From Olleya sp. (GTDB lineage Bacteria; Bacteroidota; Bacteroidia; Flavobacteriales; Flavobacteriaceae), in NCBI GenBank assembly GCA_023300575.1, contig JALZUT010000109.1, positions 1-34,965 of the forward strand: a stretch of 34,965 nt of DNA. The letters are read 5' to 3'. The translations under genes and the position numbers were made by a program. This document shows positions 26,833 through 34,948 of the stretch, one piece after another (position 1 is the stretch's first letter; each line of letters begins with the position of its first letter). Under the pieces are notes generated by a model that saw nothing but the letters and a program-made list of their open reading frames with translations, was not told the DNA's origin and searched no databases.

Positions 26833-27876
26833 TTATCTATTTACACCTTGACTGTTAATCCAACGCACATATTCATTTTTATTAGCATTGTGTTGACTTA
26901 ACGTTTTGGCAAATTTATGATATCCAAAATTTTTAACATTAGCAACAAAATAGTAATAACTATGCTTTTCAGCAGTTAAAACCGCATCTATTGCAGAGAC
27001 GTCAGGCATTGTGATTGGTCCTGGAGGTATACCTGGATTCTTGTATGTATTATAAAGCGAGTTAATTTCTAAGTCTTTATATAAAACACGTTTAATAATT
27101 TGATCAAAATCGTTTTCTTTTAGTTTTTTAGCATAAATAACTGTTGGATCTGCTTGTAAAGGCATTCTTTTTCTTATTCTGTTTAAATATACGCCTGCAA
27201 CACGAGGTCGTTCATCTACTTTTGCAGTTTCTTTTTGCACAATAGACGCTAAAGTTATGACTTCATTTACGGATAAATTTAAAGCCTTCCGTTTTGCTTG
27301 TCTGTCGTTATTCCAAAACCTGAAATATTCTTTAAGCATACGCGCTCTAAAATCTTCTGCAGACGTATTCCAGAAAAACTCATAGCTATTTGGTACGTAC
27401 ATGCCTAAAACAGTAGCTTCTGTAAACTTGTTTTTATCTAAAAACACGTTATCAGTCATCGCTTTTAATAATGTTAAGCTATCTGGTTCTATTTGTTGTG
27501 CAATACGACCTGCTAAATTTTGGATACGTTCTTGGTTATTAAAACTAAGTTTTATTGGTGTATTTTTACTTCTAATTGAATTAATAATATTATTATTACT
27601 CATGTCTTTTTCAATAGCAAAACGACCTGGTCTAATATTAGTAATGTATTTTTTTCTTGCTGCTAACGCGTCAAAACTTTTAATATCTTTAAGTAACGGA
27701 ATTAATTGTTCTCGCACCTCTTCATACTTTGCACCTGTAGTAATGTAGATATACGCTTTATCATTATTAAAAGCAGTATTTTCTTTAAACATTGCACCAT
27801 AAACAAAATTAGCAAAGTAAGCCGCAACTACAAGCCCTATTAAGGCTATAGTCATTAATATTTTTTTAATGTACAT
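26833..27876 (-). CDS. mltG: Endolytic murein transglycosylase MltG (YceG-like)
   Basis: 347 residues. One membrane anchor (MTIALIGLVVAAYFANFVYG) is followed by a LysM-like region and the catalytic domain. The active-site Glu is Glu216 in ASIVQKETAKVDERPRVAG, followed by VYLNRIRKRMPLQADPTVIY and the C-terminal NPGIPPGPITMPD. MltG cuts nascent glycan strands in the periplasm and so sets glycan length. Its start overlaps the GNAT stop by 11 bases. Confidence 0.96.
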   Translation of the reverse strand: MYIKKILMTIALIGLVVAAYFANFVYGAMFKENTAFNNDKAYIYITTGAKYEEVREQLIPLLKDIKSFDALAARKKYITNIRPGRFAIEKDMSNNNIINSIRSKNTPIKLSFNNQERIQNLAGRIAQQIEPDSLTLLKAMTDNVFLDKNKFTEATVLGMYVPNSYEFFWNTSAEDFRARMLKEYFRFWNNDRQAKRKALNLSVNEVITLASIVQKETAKVDERPRVAGVYLNRIRKRMPLQADPTVIYAKKLKENDFDQIIKRVLYKDLEINSLYNTYKNPGIPPGPITMPDVSAIDAVLTAEKHSYYYFVANVKNFGYHKFAKTLSQHNANKNEYVRWINSQGVNR

Positions 27877-28402
27877 TGTTATTTATAAGTTGAAATAAAT
27901 ATTCGTTTTTGTAATGTCCTTTTAGAAAATTCCAGTCTTTTTTAAGACCTATTTCTTTAAATCCTTGATTTTTAAATAATGAAATACTAGCTGTATTGTC
28001 TTCAGAAATATTACAATATAATTGATGCAAATCTAAATGTGTAAAACAGTAATTTGTTAACAATTGTAATGCTTCTTTAGCATATCCTTTTTGGCGATTT
28101 TCAATCTCCTTAACTAATACACCAATACCTGCACGACGGTTTTTAAAATCGAAATCAAAAACATCTATCATTCCTAACGTTTTATCTTCCTTAGTATTAC
28201 AAATCATTAATCGTAGTTGTTTGACTTCAAAAACATCTTTGTGTGCGTTATCTAAATATTGTTTGATTAAATATTTAGAATATGGTGTAATGGTATTACT
28301 AATTTCCCAAATAGATTCGTCATTTTCAATCTGGTGGATAAATGCTAAATCATCTGCTTCTAAAGCGCGTAAATAAATTTGTTTCCCTTTTAGTGTTAGC
28401 AT
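27866..28402 (-). CDS. GNAT acetyltransferase, RimJ/RimL type
   Basis: 178 residues. It begins MLTLKGKQIYLRALEADDLAFI, typical of the RimJ/RimL group. The acetyl-CoA region is altered to KEIENRQKGYAKEALQLL (loop RQKGYA), followed by NISEDNTASISLFKNQGFKE. The substrate is unknown. Overlaps dapF by 7 bases and mltG by 11, so it is embedded in that operon. Confidence 0.92.
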   Translation of the reverse strand: MLTLKGKQIYLRALEADDLAFIHQIENDESIWEISNTITPYSKYLIKQYLDNAHKDVFEVKQLRLMICNTKEDKTLGMIDVFDFDFKNRRAGIGVLVKEIENRQKGYAKEALQLLTNYCFTHLDLHQLYCNISEDNTASISLFKNQGFKEIGLKKDWNFLKGHYKNEYLFQLINNNVH

Positions 28403-29175
28403 TCTATTTCGCCTTTAAATACTTGAGTTGTTGGACCAATTAACATAACATTATTATAGGTATTGTTTTCTATATTAAAAGACACTTGAAGTACACCTCC
28501 TTCTACATTTAATATTACTTTATTGTCTTTTATTAAACCTGTTTTATGCAACGCTAATGCTACAGCTGTTACACCTGTCCCACATGATAAGGTTTCGTCC
28601 TCTACACCTCTTTCATAAGTTCTAACTGCAAACGTATTTTTAGTTATCTGTTCAACAAAATTAACATTGCTTCCTGCTTCATTATAAGGTTGTCCGTAAC
28701 GAATTTTTTCACCTTCTACTTTTACATTAAAATCTGACAAGTTTTCTACAAACTGAACATGATGTGGTGATCCTGTATCTAAAAATTGATGATTTGCATA
28801 GGTTTCTATAGTGTTTACATCTTTCATTTGTAGATGTACAGTCCTATTATCGATAGTTGCGTGATGTAAACCGTCTATCGCTTCAAAAGTAGTGTTGTGT
28901 TGTATAAGTTTCAAAAATTTCGCGAAAGCGACAATACATCGTCCTCCATTACCACACATAGAACTTTCGTTACCATCAGCATTAAAATAAACCATTTTAA
29001 AATCTGCTTCTGCATGGTTTTCTAGCAATATTAGGCCATCTGCACCAATACCAAATTTACGATTACATAAAAAAGCAATCAATTTGGTATTATTTTTGTT
29101 AAAGGTATCCTGTCTGTTATCAATGATAACAAAGTCATTTCCGGTACCTTGATATTTGTAAAAAGTCATTGTCAT
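28396..29175 (-). CDS. dapF: Diaminopimelate epimerase DapF
   Basis: Interconverts LL- and meso-diaminopimelate for lysine and peptidoglycan. The start at 29175 (MTMTFYKYQGTGND) is chosen; 29169 is equally possible. A longer frame to 29199 is unlikely because its first codons overlap a perfect promoter -7 box. The two catalytic cysteines are present in SSMCGNGGRC and DETLSCGTGVTAVA. EAGSNVNFV and RTYERGVE are further family motifs. First gene of dapF-GNAT-mltG-DUF2279, placing DAP supply and glycan cutting under one promoter. Confidence 0.96.
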   Translation of the reverse strand: MTMTFYKYQGTGNDFVIIDNRQDTFNKNNTKLIAFLCNRKFGIGADGLILLENHAEADFKMVYFNADGNESSMCGNGGRCIVAFAKFLKLIQHNTTFEAIDGLHHATIDNRTVHLQMKDVNTIETYANHQFLDTGSPHHVQFVENLSDFNVKVEGEKIRYGQPYNEAGSNVNFVEQITKNTFAVRTYERGVEDETLSCGTGVTAVALALHKTGLIKDNKVILNVEGGVLQVSFNIENNTYNNVMLIGPTTQVFKGEIEC

Positions 29176-29196
29176 TTTGGGATGAAAATTGAAAAA

Positions 29197-29204
29197 CAAA
29201 TATA
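29197..29204 (-). promoter_or_regulatory. -7 element of the dapF operon (TATATTTG)
   Basis: Perfect TAnnTTTG on the minus strand. Transcription would begin a few bases downstream (near 29190), which rules out the ATG at 29199 as translation start and favours 29175 or 29169. Confidence 0.5.
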
Positions 29205-29301
29205 AGTTTTTCAGTTGTTAAATCGTCGTTAAAGTTGAAATTGCCATCCAATATTTAATTAATTTTAATCGTTATATGAATAAATCTAAACTTAAATTAT
29301 T

Positions 29302-30723
29302 ATGAAGAAGATGTTAACCTTGGTTTTAGTTTCGGTATTGGGAGGTGCATTTACCCTTGGAACTTACATAACCTTTCTTGAAAAAGAAGCACAACAAATT
29401 ACAATAGAAACAACTCAGAAAAATCCTGTTTTTATACCTACAAATTACAAAACAACTAATACTGCTTTAGCTGCTGCAGAAAATATTGACTTTACTACTG
29501 CTGCAGATAAAACATTAAATACTGTGGTACATGTTAAAAATACAACTATAAATAACACATCTGTTACCATACAAGACTTGTTTTATGGTCGTGCACCACA
29601 AAGTAAACAATTAGGTACTGGTAGTGGTGTTATAATTTCTCCTGATGGCCATATTATTACCAATAACCATGTTATTGAAAACTCTGATGAACTTACTGTT
29701 ACGCTTAACGATAATCGTACTTTAAAAGCAATAATTGTTGGTACAGATCCAAAAACAGATATTGCGTTACTTAAAGTTGAAGCTGAAGGTGATTTACCTT
29801 ACACCACTTTTGGAGATAGTGATACTGCTAAAATTGGCGAGTGGGTTTTAGCAGTCGGTAATCCATTTAATTTAACATCAACGGTTACCGCTGGTATCAT
29901 TAGTGCTAAATCTAGAGATCTAAGTGGTAGTAGTTTACAATCTTTTATACAGACAGATGCAGCTGTAAACCCAGGAAATTCTGGTGGCGCATTAGTCAAT
30001 ACTGCTGGAGAATTAATTGGTATCAATACCGCAATCACTTCTCAAACAGGATCTTATATTGGGTATTCTTTTGCTGTACCAAGTAATATTGCTAAAAAAG
30101 TAATCCAAGATATTATGGAGTTTGGTAATGTACAGAATGGTATTCTGGGTGTAATTGGCAACTCCCTAAATAGCAATTATGCTGAAAAACTGGGTGTTGC
30201 AGAAACCGAAGGGTTTTACGTTGATGATGTAGAAGAAGATAGTGGTGCAGCACTTGCTGGAATAAAAAGTGGTGATATTATTAAGAAAGTTGATGACATC
30301 AAAATTAAAAAATTTAGTGATTTAAGAGGGTTTTTAGATTCTAAACGTCCTAATGATATAGTCAATGTTAGCGTATTAAGAAATGGAGTTGAAAAAGAAA
30401 TTCAAGTAACTTTAATAAAAAATGCCACCTTTTCTTTTTCTCTTATAGGTGAATTAAAAAATGCAAAACCAAAAGAATTAAGAAAATTTGATATTAAAAA
30501 TGGTTTAAAAATCCAGACAATGACAGAAGATGATTATTACTCAAAATACTGGAGAGCAAATGGTATTGTAGCTGGTAATATTTTAAAAACAATTAATGAC
30601 ATTGAAATTAATTCTATTGAAGAATTAAAAGATATTGTGAAAAATTTAGATAGAAAAGAATCTATTAGATTAATTGTTGTTAATTCTAGTGGACAAACAG
30701 AACGTCATTCGTTTGGTAGATAG
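29302..30723 (+). CDS. htrA: HtrA/DegP-family periplasmic serine protease
   Basis: 473 residues. The N-terminal hydrophobic segment (MLTLVLVSVLGGAFTLG) is a signal or anchor. The trypsin-like domain has the full triad: His123 (NNHVIEN), Asp153 (DPKTDIALLK) and Ser227 (NPGNSGGAL). Two PDZ domains follow (about 275-370 and 385-470), the second less canonical (GIVAGNILKTINDIEINSIE). It acts as protease and chaperone on misfolded envelope proteins. It is monocistronic, with a strong terminator after the stop. Confidence 0.95.
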   Translation: MKKMLTLVLVSVLGGAFTLGTYITFLEKEAQQITIETTQKNPVFIPTNYKTTNTALAAAENIDFTTAADKTLNTVVHVKNTTINNTSVTIQDLFYGRAPQSKQLGTGSGVIISPDGHIITNNHVIENSDELTVTLNDNRTLKAIIVGTDPKTDIALLKVEAEGDLPYTTFGDSDTAKIGEWVLAVGNPFNLTSTVTAGIISAKSRDLSGSSLQSFIQTDAAVNPGNSGGALVNTAGELIGINTAITSQTGSYIGYSFAVPSNIAKKVIQDIMEFGNVQNGILGVIGNSLNSNYAEKLGVAETEGFYVDDVEEDSGAALAGIKSGDIIKKVDDIKIKKFSDLRGFLDSKRPNDIVNVSVLRNGVEKEIQVTLIKNATFSFSLIGELKNAKPKELRKFDIKNGLKIQTMTEDDYYSKYWRANGIVAGNILKTINDIEINSIEELKDIVKNLDRKESIRLIVVNSSGQTERHSFGR

Positions 30724-30742
30724 TATAAAACTGAAATCAGTA

Positions 30743-30786
30743 ATAAAAGCACTTAATTTTAAAAATTAAGTGCTTTTATTTTTTTA
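30743..30786 (+). terminator. Rho-independent terminator of htrA
   Basis: Near-perfect 18-base inverted repeat (ataaaagcacttaatttt and its complement, arms 30743-30760 and 30762-30779) followed by a T run. It may be bidirectional. Confidence 0.85.
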
Positions 30787-30796
30787 TCAATTTTCC

Positions 30797-30827
30797 TTTA
30801 CGAAAACGTTTGAAATCTATACTTTTG
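30797..30827 (+). promoter_or_regulatory. Promoter of gapA (TTTA-N19-TACTTTTG)
   Basis: -7 box TACTTTTG (30820-30827) fits TAnnTTTG, and TTTA (30797-30800) sits exactly 19 bases upstream, the same layout as the bamD promoter. The leader is about 30-35 bases. Confidence 0.55.
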
Positions 30828-30865
30828 CGGATATTTTGCAACTCTAATTAACAACACTAAACAAA

Positions 30866-32314
30866 ATGTCTATTAACGAAACTTACGAAAACGAATTAGC
30901 ATTTCAAGCCGACCGACGCAGAGCAACTGTAGAATTCATTAAAATTGTTAGTGATTTATGGTATGATAAGTCAATTGAATTGGTGATTTTTAGAAATCCA
31001 TTAATTGATAGAAATGTATCAGAAATTTTAAATCTACACGAATATGCTGGCGAATTTGTACAAAAACCAATATCAATTTTTGATTCAGTAGAAATCGCAC
31101 AAGCTATTAAGACTTTAGACGTACCTCCTGCTAAACTTGATATTGGTAAACTAACTTACGAGTATCATCTAGAAGAAAAAAAGTACAGCAATGCTATGGC
31201 TTTTGTAGCTAATAAGCTAAAAGACGCTAGTAGTACAGAAGACATTACACCTAAAGATGTTGTACTTTATGGTTTTGGTCGTATTGGACGTTTAGTTGCT
31301 AGAGAGTTAATGACTCGTACCGGTAAAGGTAGTCAGTTACGTTTACGCGCTATTGTAACGCGTGGTAAATTAGATGCAACTGTTTTAGAAAAGCGTGCTG
31401 CTTTACTGCGTAACGATTCTGTACATGGTGAATTTTCTGGAACTGTAACTGCAGACTTAAAAAAAGAAGCTTTAATCATAAACGGAACAACCGTTAAAAT
31501 AATTAGCGCTAATCAACCAGAAGATATAGATTACACTAAATACGGAATTAATAATGCGTTAATAATAGACAACACAGGTGTCTTTAGAGATAAAGTAGCT
31601 TTAGAACGTTTAAAAGCATCTAAAGGTGCAAGTAAAGTATTATTAACTGCTCCTGGAAAAGGGATTCCTAATATTGTTTATGGTGTTAATCATTTAGAAA
31701 ACAATCCAGATAAATTAGATATTTTCTCTGCTGCTTCTTGTACTACAAATGCTATTACACCTGTTTTAAAAGCAATGGAAGACACATATGGCGTAACATC
31801 TGGACATTTAGAAACCATTCACGCCTATACAAACGATCAAAACTTAGTTGATAATTTTCATAGTAAATACAGACGTGGTCGTGCAGCTGCTTTAAATATG
31901 GTAATTACCGAAACTGGAGCTGGTAAAGCTGTATCTAAAGCCTTACCAAGTTTTGAAGGTAAACTAACCTCTAACGCAATACGCGTACCTGTACCAAACG
32001 GTTCTTTAGCTATATTAAACTTAGAATTAAGTTCTAAAGCAAGTATAGACAGTATTAATGCAACACTTAAAAAGTATGCATTAGAAGGCGACTTAGTAGA
32101 ACAAATTAAATACGAAATGAGTGATGAATTAGTATCTACAGATATTATTGGTAGTTCTGCACCTTCAATCTACGACAGTAAAGCAACTATAGTACGTAAA
32201 GATGGTAAAAATGCTATTCTTTATATATGGTATGATAATGAGTATGGTTATAGCCATCAAGTCATTAGATTAGCTAAATACATTGCTAAAGTAAGACGTT
32301 ATACTTACTATTAA
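30866..32314 (+). CDS. gapA: Glyceraldehyde-3-phosphate dehydrogenase, long form
   Basis: Glycolytic oxidation and phosphorylation of glyceraldehyde-3-phosphate. At 482 residues it is about 150 longer than classical GAPDH because of an N-terminal extension (residues 1-130, starting MSINETYENELAFQADRRRA) that precedes the Rossmann motif YGFGRIGR (135-142). Catalytic Cys292 is in SAASCTTNAITPV and the partner His319 in ETIHAYTND. WYDNEYGYSHQVIRL is the usual C-terminal block. The long form is normal in Bacteroidota; the function of the extension is unknown. It has its own promoter and terminator. Confidence 0.95.
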   Translation: MSINETYENELAFQADRRRATVEFIKIVSDLWYDKSIELVIFRNPLIDRNVSEILNLHEYAGEFVQKPISIFDSVEIAQAIKTLDVPPAKLDIGKLTYEYHLEEKKYSNAMAFVANKLKDASSTEDITPKDVVLYGFGRIGRLVARELMTRTGKGSQLRLRAIVTRGKLDATVLEKRAALLRNDSVHGEFSGTVTADLKKEALIINGTTVKIISANQPEDIDYTKYGINNALIIDNTGVFRDKVALERLKASKGASKVLLTAPGKGIPNIVYGVNHLENNPDKLDIFSAASCTTNAITPVLKAMEDTYGVTSGHLETIHAYTNDQNLVDNFHSKYRRGRAAALNMVITETGAGKAVSKALPSFEGKLTSNAIRVPVPNGSLAILNLELSSKASIDSINATLKKYALEGDLVEQIKYEMSDELVSTDIIGSSAPSIYDSKATIVRKDGKNAILYIWYDNEYGYSHQVIRLAKYIAKVRRYTYY

Positions 32315-32333
32315 TAAAAATATAATTAAGGTT

Positions 32334-32366
32334 AAAAAAGGGCGTTTTAAAAAAACGTCCTTTTTT
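32334..32366 (+). terminator. Rho-independent terminator of gapA
   Basis: aaaaaagggcgtttt pairs with aaaacgtcctttttt with one G-U pair and ends in six T residues, 20 bases after the gapA stop. Confidence 0.85.
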
Positions 32367-32416
32367 GTACGCAACCTTTAGAGCGTTTTTGCATCTATAA
32401 ATAAATACTTTTCTTT

Positions 32417-32932
32417 ATGAAAAAACGAATCAACTACCTGTCTATTTTTATCCTGCTCTTTGCAAGTTCTTGTTGGTACACAGCTAATGATGATGATATT
32501 TCAGAACCATTTGTTCCAACAAACCAATACGAAGCAGTAACAATGCTAAGAACAGAATTTGAAAACTCTACAACTCTTGAAGAGGCCAAACCAATTGAAG
32601 AAACAGGTAAGATTTATGTAAAAGGTAATTTATTGTTTATAAATCAACCTAATAAAGGATTTCATGTTTTTGATAACAGTGATCCTTCAAACCCTATTAA
32701 TTTATCTTTTATTAAAGTACTAGGATCTTCAGATTTAAGTATTAAAAATAACATGTTGTATATTAATAATGCTACCGATTTAATTGCTCTAAAACCAGAC
32801 TTTTCAAATGCTTCAATAGAAATTACAAAGCGTGTCATTAATACTTTTCCAGAGCTTAAGGCACCAGATGGTTTTAGCTATCACAATACACTAAGTAACG
32901 AAGTCATTATAGACTGGATTCTAATACAATAA
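32417..32932 (+). CDS. Lipoprotein, LVIVD-repeat-like, first of a pair
   Basis: 171 residues with lipobox FASSC (Cys19), then an acidic linker (NDDDISEPFVP). ETGKIYVKGNLLFINQPNKG, FHVFDNSDPSNPINLSFI and SIKNNMLYINNATDLIAL match the short strand repeats of LVIVD beta-propeller proteins: name, value shown, 'in step with' phrase. Shorter than a full propeller, so it may need a partner, perhaps the next gene, which starts 4 bases later. The role at the cell surface is unknown. Confidence 0.75.
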   Translation: MKKRINYLSIFILLFASSCWYTANDDDISEPFVPTNQYEAVTMLRTEFENSTTLEEAKPIEETGKIYVKGNLLFINQPNKGFHVFDNSDPSNPINLSFIKVLGSSDLSIKNNMLYINNATDLIALKPDFSNASIEITKRVINTFPELKAPDGFSYHNTLSNEVIIDWILIQ

Positions 32933-32936
32933 TATC

Positions 32937-33683
32937 ATGAAAAAATATAGTTTTTTAATACTACCAATTGTATTAATACTAATTGGATGTTCTTCAGACT
33001 CTAGTTCTTCAGAGTCAAGTAGTTTTGATAATAGCACTGGTCAAGGTGGCTCTTTAGCTAGGTTTGCCATTTTTAACGATTACCTGTACACAGTAGATAA
33101 TCAGGATTTAAATGTATTTAATATTAGTAATAACGAACAGCCTGTTCAAGTCAATGAAGTACCAATAGGTTTTAATATTGAAACCCTTTTTAACTACAAA
33201 GAGTTTTTATTTATTGGTTCACAAAACGGAATGTTTATTTATAGTGTAGATAATCCGGAAACACCACAATTCTTATCAGAAGCTCAACACTTTACTGCTT
33301 GCGACCCTGTAGTTTCTAATTTAACTCATGCTTTTGTAACCTTACATTCTGATATAGGCTGTGGTAATATTTTAAATCAATTACAGATATATGATGTAGC
33401 AGATTTAGAAAATCCTATACTAATCTCTACCAGAAATTTAACTAGACCAATAGGCTTAGGCTTGTATGGTGATTATCTAATTGTTTGTGATGATGAAGTA
33501 AAGATATTTAATATTGCAGATCCAGAAAACAGTGTATTAGTCCATAATATAAATAGAGGTGCTTTTGATGTCATTATACAAGATAACTTATTGATTTTGG
33601 TAGGAGAAAATGGTTTATATCAATACAGTTTAGACCCTACTAATATAGAAAACACACAAGAATTAAGCACGATTAACATCTAA
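32937..33683 (+). CDS. LVIVD-repeat lipoprotein
   Basis: 248 residues with lipobox LIGC (Cys18) followed by a Ser-rich tether (SSDSSSSESSSF). At least four LVIVD-type repeats are visible: YLYTVDNQDLNVFNISN, FLFIGSQNGMFIYSVDNPE, LQIYDVADLENPILIS and YLIVCDDEVKIFNIADPEN. These form a small beta-propeller, presumably on the outer surface. It shares an operon with the preceding lipoprotein and has a terminator just after its stop. The ligand is unknown. Confidence 0.85.
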   Translation: MKKYSFLILPIVLILIGCSSDSSSSESSSFDNSTGQGGSLARFAIFNDYLYTVDNQDLNVFNISNNEQPVQVNEVPIGFNIETLFNYKEFLFIGSQNGMFIYSVDNPETPQFLSEAQHFTACDPVVSNLTHAFVTLHSDIGCGNILNQLQIYDVADLENPILISTRNLTRPIGLGLYGDYLIVCDDEVKIFNIADPENSVLVHNINRGAFDVIIQDNLLILVGENGLYQYSLDPTNIENTQELSTINI

Positions 33684-33705
33684 AACATTAAATTTACTCG
33701 TATAT

Positions 33706-33734
33706 AAAAAGCCTCACATTTGTGAGGCATTTTA
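33706..33734 (+). terminator. Rho-independent terminator after the LVIVD gene
   Basis: Perfect 8-base stem GCCTCACA/TGTGAGGC flanked by A and T runs, 22 bases after the stop. Confidence 0.85.
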
Positions 33735-33804
33735 TTATAATTAAACCTAATACTAATCCTTTTTTTATATTTTCGTGTTGCAAAATATTACAAACCCAAC
33801 TTAA

Positions 33805-34446
33805 ATGTCAAAATCAAACTATTTAATAACTGCTATTTTATTTGTTTTTATAGCGTTTTCGACTTCAGCACAGACACAAACACAGACACAAGCTGTTAAT
33901 GAAGATGACAAACTATCATTAGATTCTGGTACGTTACAAAGTCAATTTGAATACCTAACAAAAAAATCTACTAACTGGAGAGATGAGAGAGGACGATCTT
34001 ATGAAGTAATAAGAAACGAATGGGTTACAAAAATAAAATCTAATACTTTAGACTCCTTAAAAGCAATAAAAAAAGACTTACTAAACACACAAAATAAAGT
34101 AGTTGCTCAAAACACCGAAATAGAACAACTTAAAAGTAGTTTATCTAATACAAAAACAAATTTAGACACTACAAACCAAGAAAAAGACAGCATGTCTTTG
34201 TTTGGTATGCAAATGAGTAAAGTGGGTTACAATGCCTTAATGTGGTCTATTATTGCTGGCTTATTAGCCTTTTTATTATTCTTTATTTTTAAATTTAAAA
34301 ATAGCAATTCAATAACAAGAGCAGCTAAATTAAAACTTGAAGAAACAGAAGAAGAATTTGAAGATCACAGACGTACAGCTTTAGAACGTGAGCAAAAAGT
34401 AAGACGTCAATTACAAGACGAAATCAACAAAAATAGAAATAGCTAG
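33805..34446 (+). CDS. Coiled-coil membrane protein (family often mislabelled tRNA (guanine-N1)-methyltransferase)
   Basis: 213 residues. The signal peptide (LITAILFVFIAFSTSAQ) leads into a short TQ-rich repeat, then an extracytoplasmic helical region (about 85-130, LKAIKKDLLNTQNKVVAQN) likely to form a coiled coil. One membrane span follows (about 144-163, ALMWSIIAGLLAFLLFFIF), then a second charged helix (AKLKLEETEEEFEDHRRTAL). It contains no SAM or TrmD-like motif, so the label often given to this family is not supported. Function unknown. Its TAG lies at the edge of a dispersed repeat copy. Confidence 0.85.
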   Translation: MSKSNYLITAILFVFIAFSTSAQTQTQTQAVNEDDKLSLDSGTLQSQFEYLTKKSTNWRDERGRSYEVIRNEWVTKIKSNTLDSLKAIKKDLLNTQNKVVAQNTEIEQLKSSLSNTKTNLDTTNQEKDSMSLFGMQMSKVGYNALMWSIIAGLLAFLLFFIFKFKNSNSITRAAKLKLEETEEEFEDHRRTALEREQKVRRQLQDEINKNRNS

Positions 34447-34465
34447 CTTCGACAAGCTCAGCTAC
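34447..34465 (+). repeat. Dispersed repeat copy C (CTTCGACAAGCTCAG core)
   Basis: Shares 15 consecutive bases with prmC copy B; the rest (CTAC) diverges from the TATGACA end. It lies directly after the stop of the coiled-coil gene and just before its terminator. Confidence 0.75.
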
Positions 34466-34475
34466 TTTCTTTAAT

Positions 34476-34511
34476 AAACAAATCTGTAAATTTAACTTTA
34501 CAGATTTGTTT
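34476..34511 (+). terminator. Rho-independent terminator of the coiled-coil gene
   Basis: Perfect 15-base stem AAACAAATCTGTAAA/TTTACAGATTTGTTT around the loop tttaac, ending in T residues. Confidence 0.85.
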
Positions 34512-34561
34512 TATGACAATAATTATAGCCAACTTATTTCATAATAATTCTAGGATTTGTT

Positions 34562-34948
34562 ATGCTTTTTAACGGACTTGACTACGATTACTTTGAAGGC
34601 AACAAATTTAATTTCATTATTCAACGAGACCTACTTTGGAAGCGATTCTTGGACATTTATTAAAATTACAGAAGCTTGTATAGAAAGTAAAATAATAGCA
34701 ATAATACTTAGAGGTTTATTTACAGCATTATCAAAAGAAAAAATTGAAGACTAATTTACTTCTAAATTAGGAACAGACTCTTTTGTTTGGGCTATAATAG
34801 TAAATTATGTCATTCTTTTAACAGCTATTATATTTATTATGATTTGACATTTCTTACTGTACTAGTATTCAACATGTTTACATCTCTAGTATTCTTTATT
34901 ATTCGTTTTAACTTTTTAAAATTTAAATCCAGTAGCGATGAAGAATAA
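34562..34948 (+). pseudogene. Broken membrane-protein gene upstream of an XRE regulator
   Basis: In pieces, this reads ATG-started MLFNGLDYDYF, then, one frame over, ETYFGSDSWTFIKITEACIE and FTSKLGTDSFVWAIIVNYVI, and, after another shift, YDLTFLTVLVFNMFTSLVFF and KFKSSSDEE with TAA at 34946. An in-frame TAA lies at 34752. The parts together make a protein of about 130 residues with three or four membrane spans. I do not know the family. Small membrane proteins paired with XRE regulators recur in flavobacteria. The next gene's ATG lies inside the last codons, a typical operon overlap. Confidence 0.65.

Noticed and set aside
28918-28936. GCGAAAGC string in dapF as another cloverleaf-element copy
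   Set aside because: It encodes conserved DapF residues (VAFAKF) and lacks the flanking repeat sequence.
33869-33895. CAGACACAAACA tandem repeat
   Set aside because: Two short units coding TQ repeats after the signal peptide; low complexity, no evidence of function.
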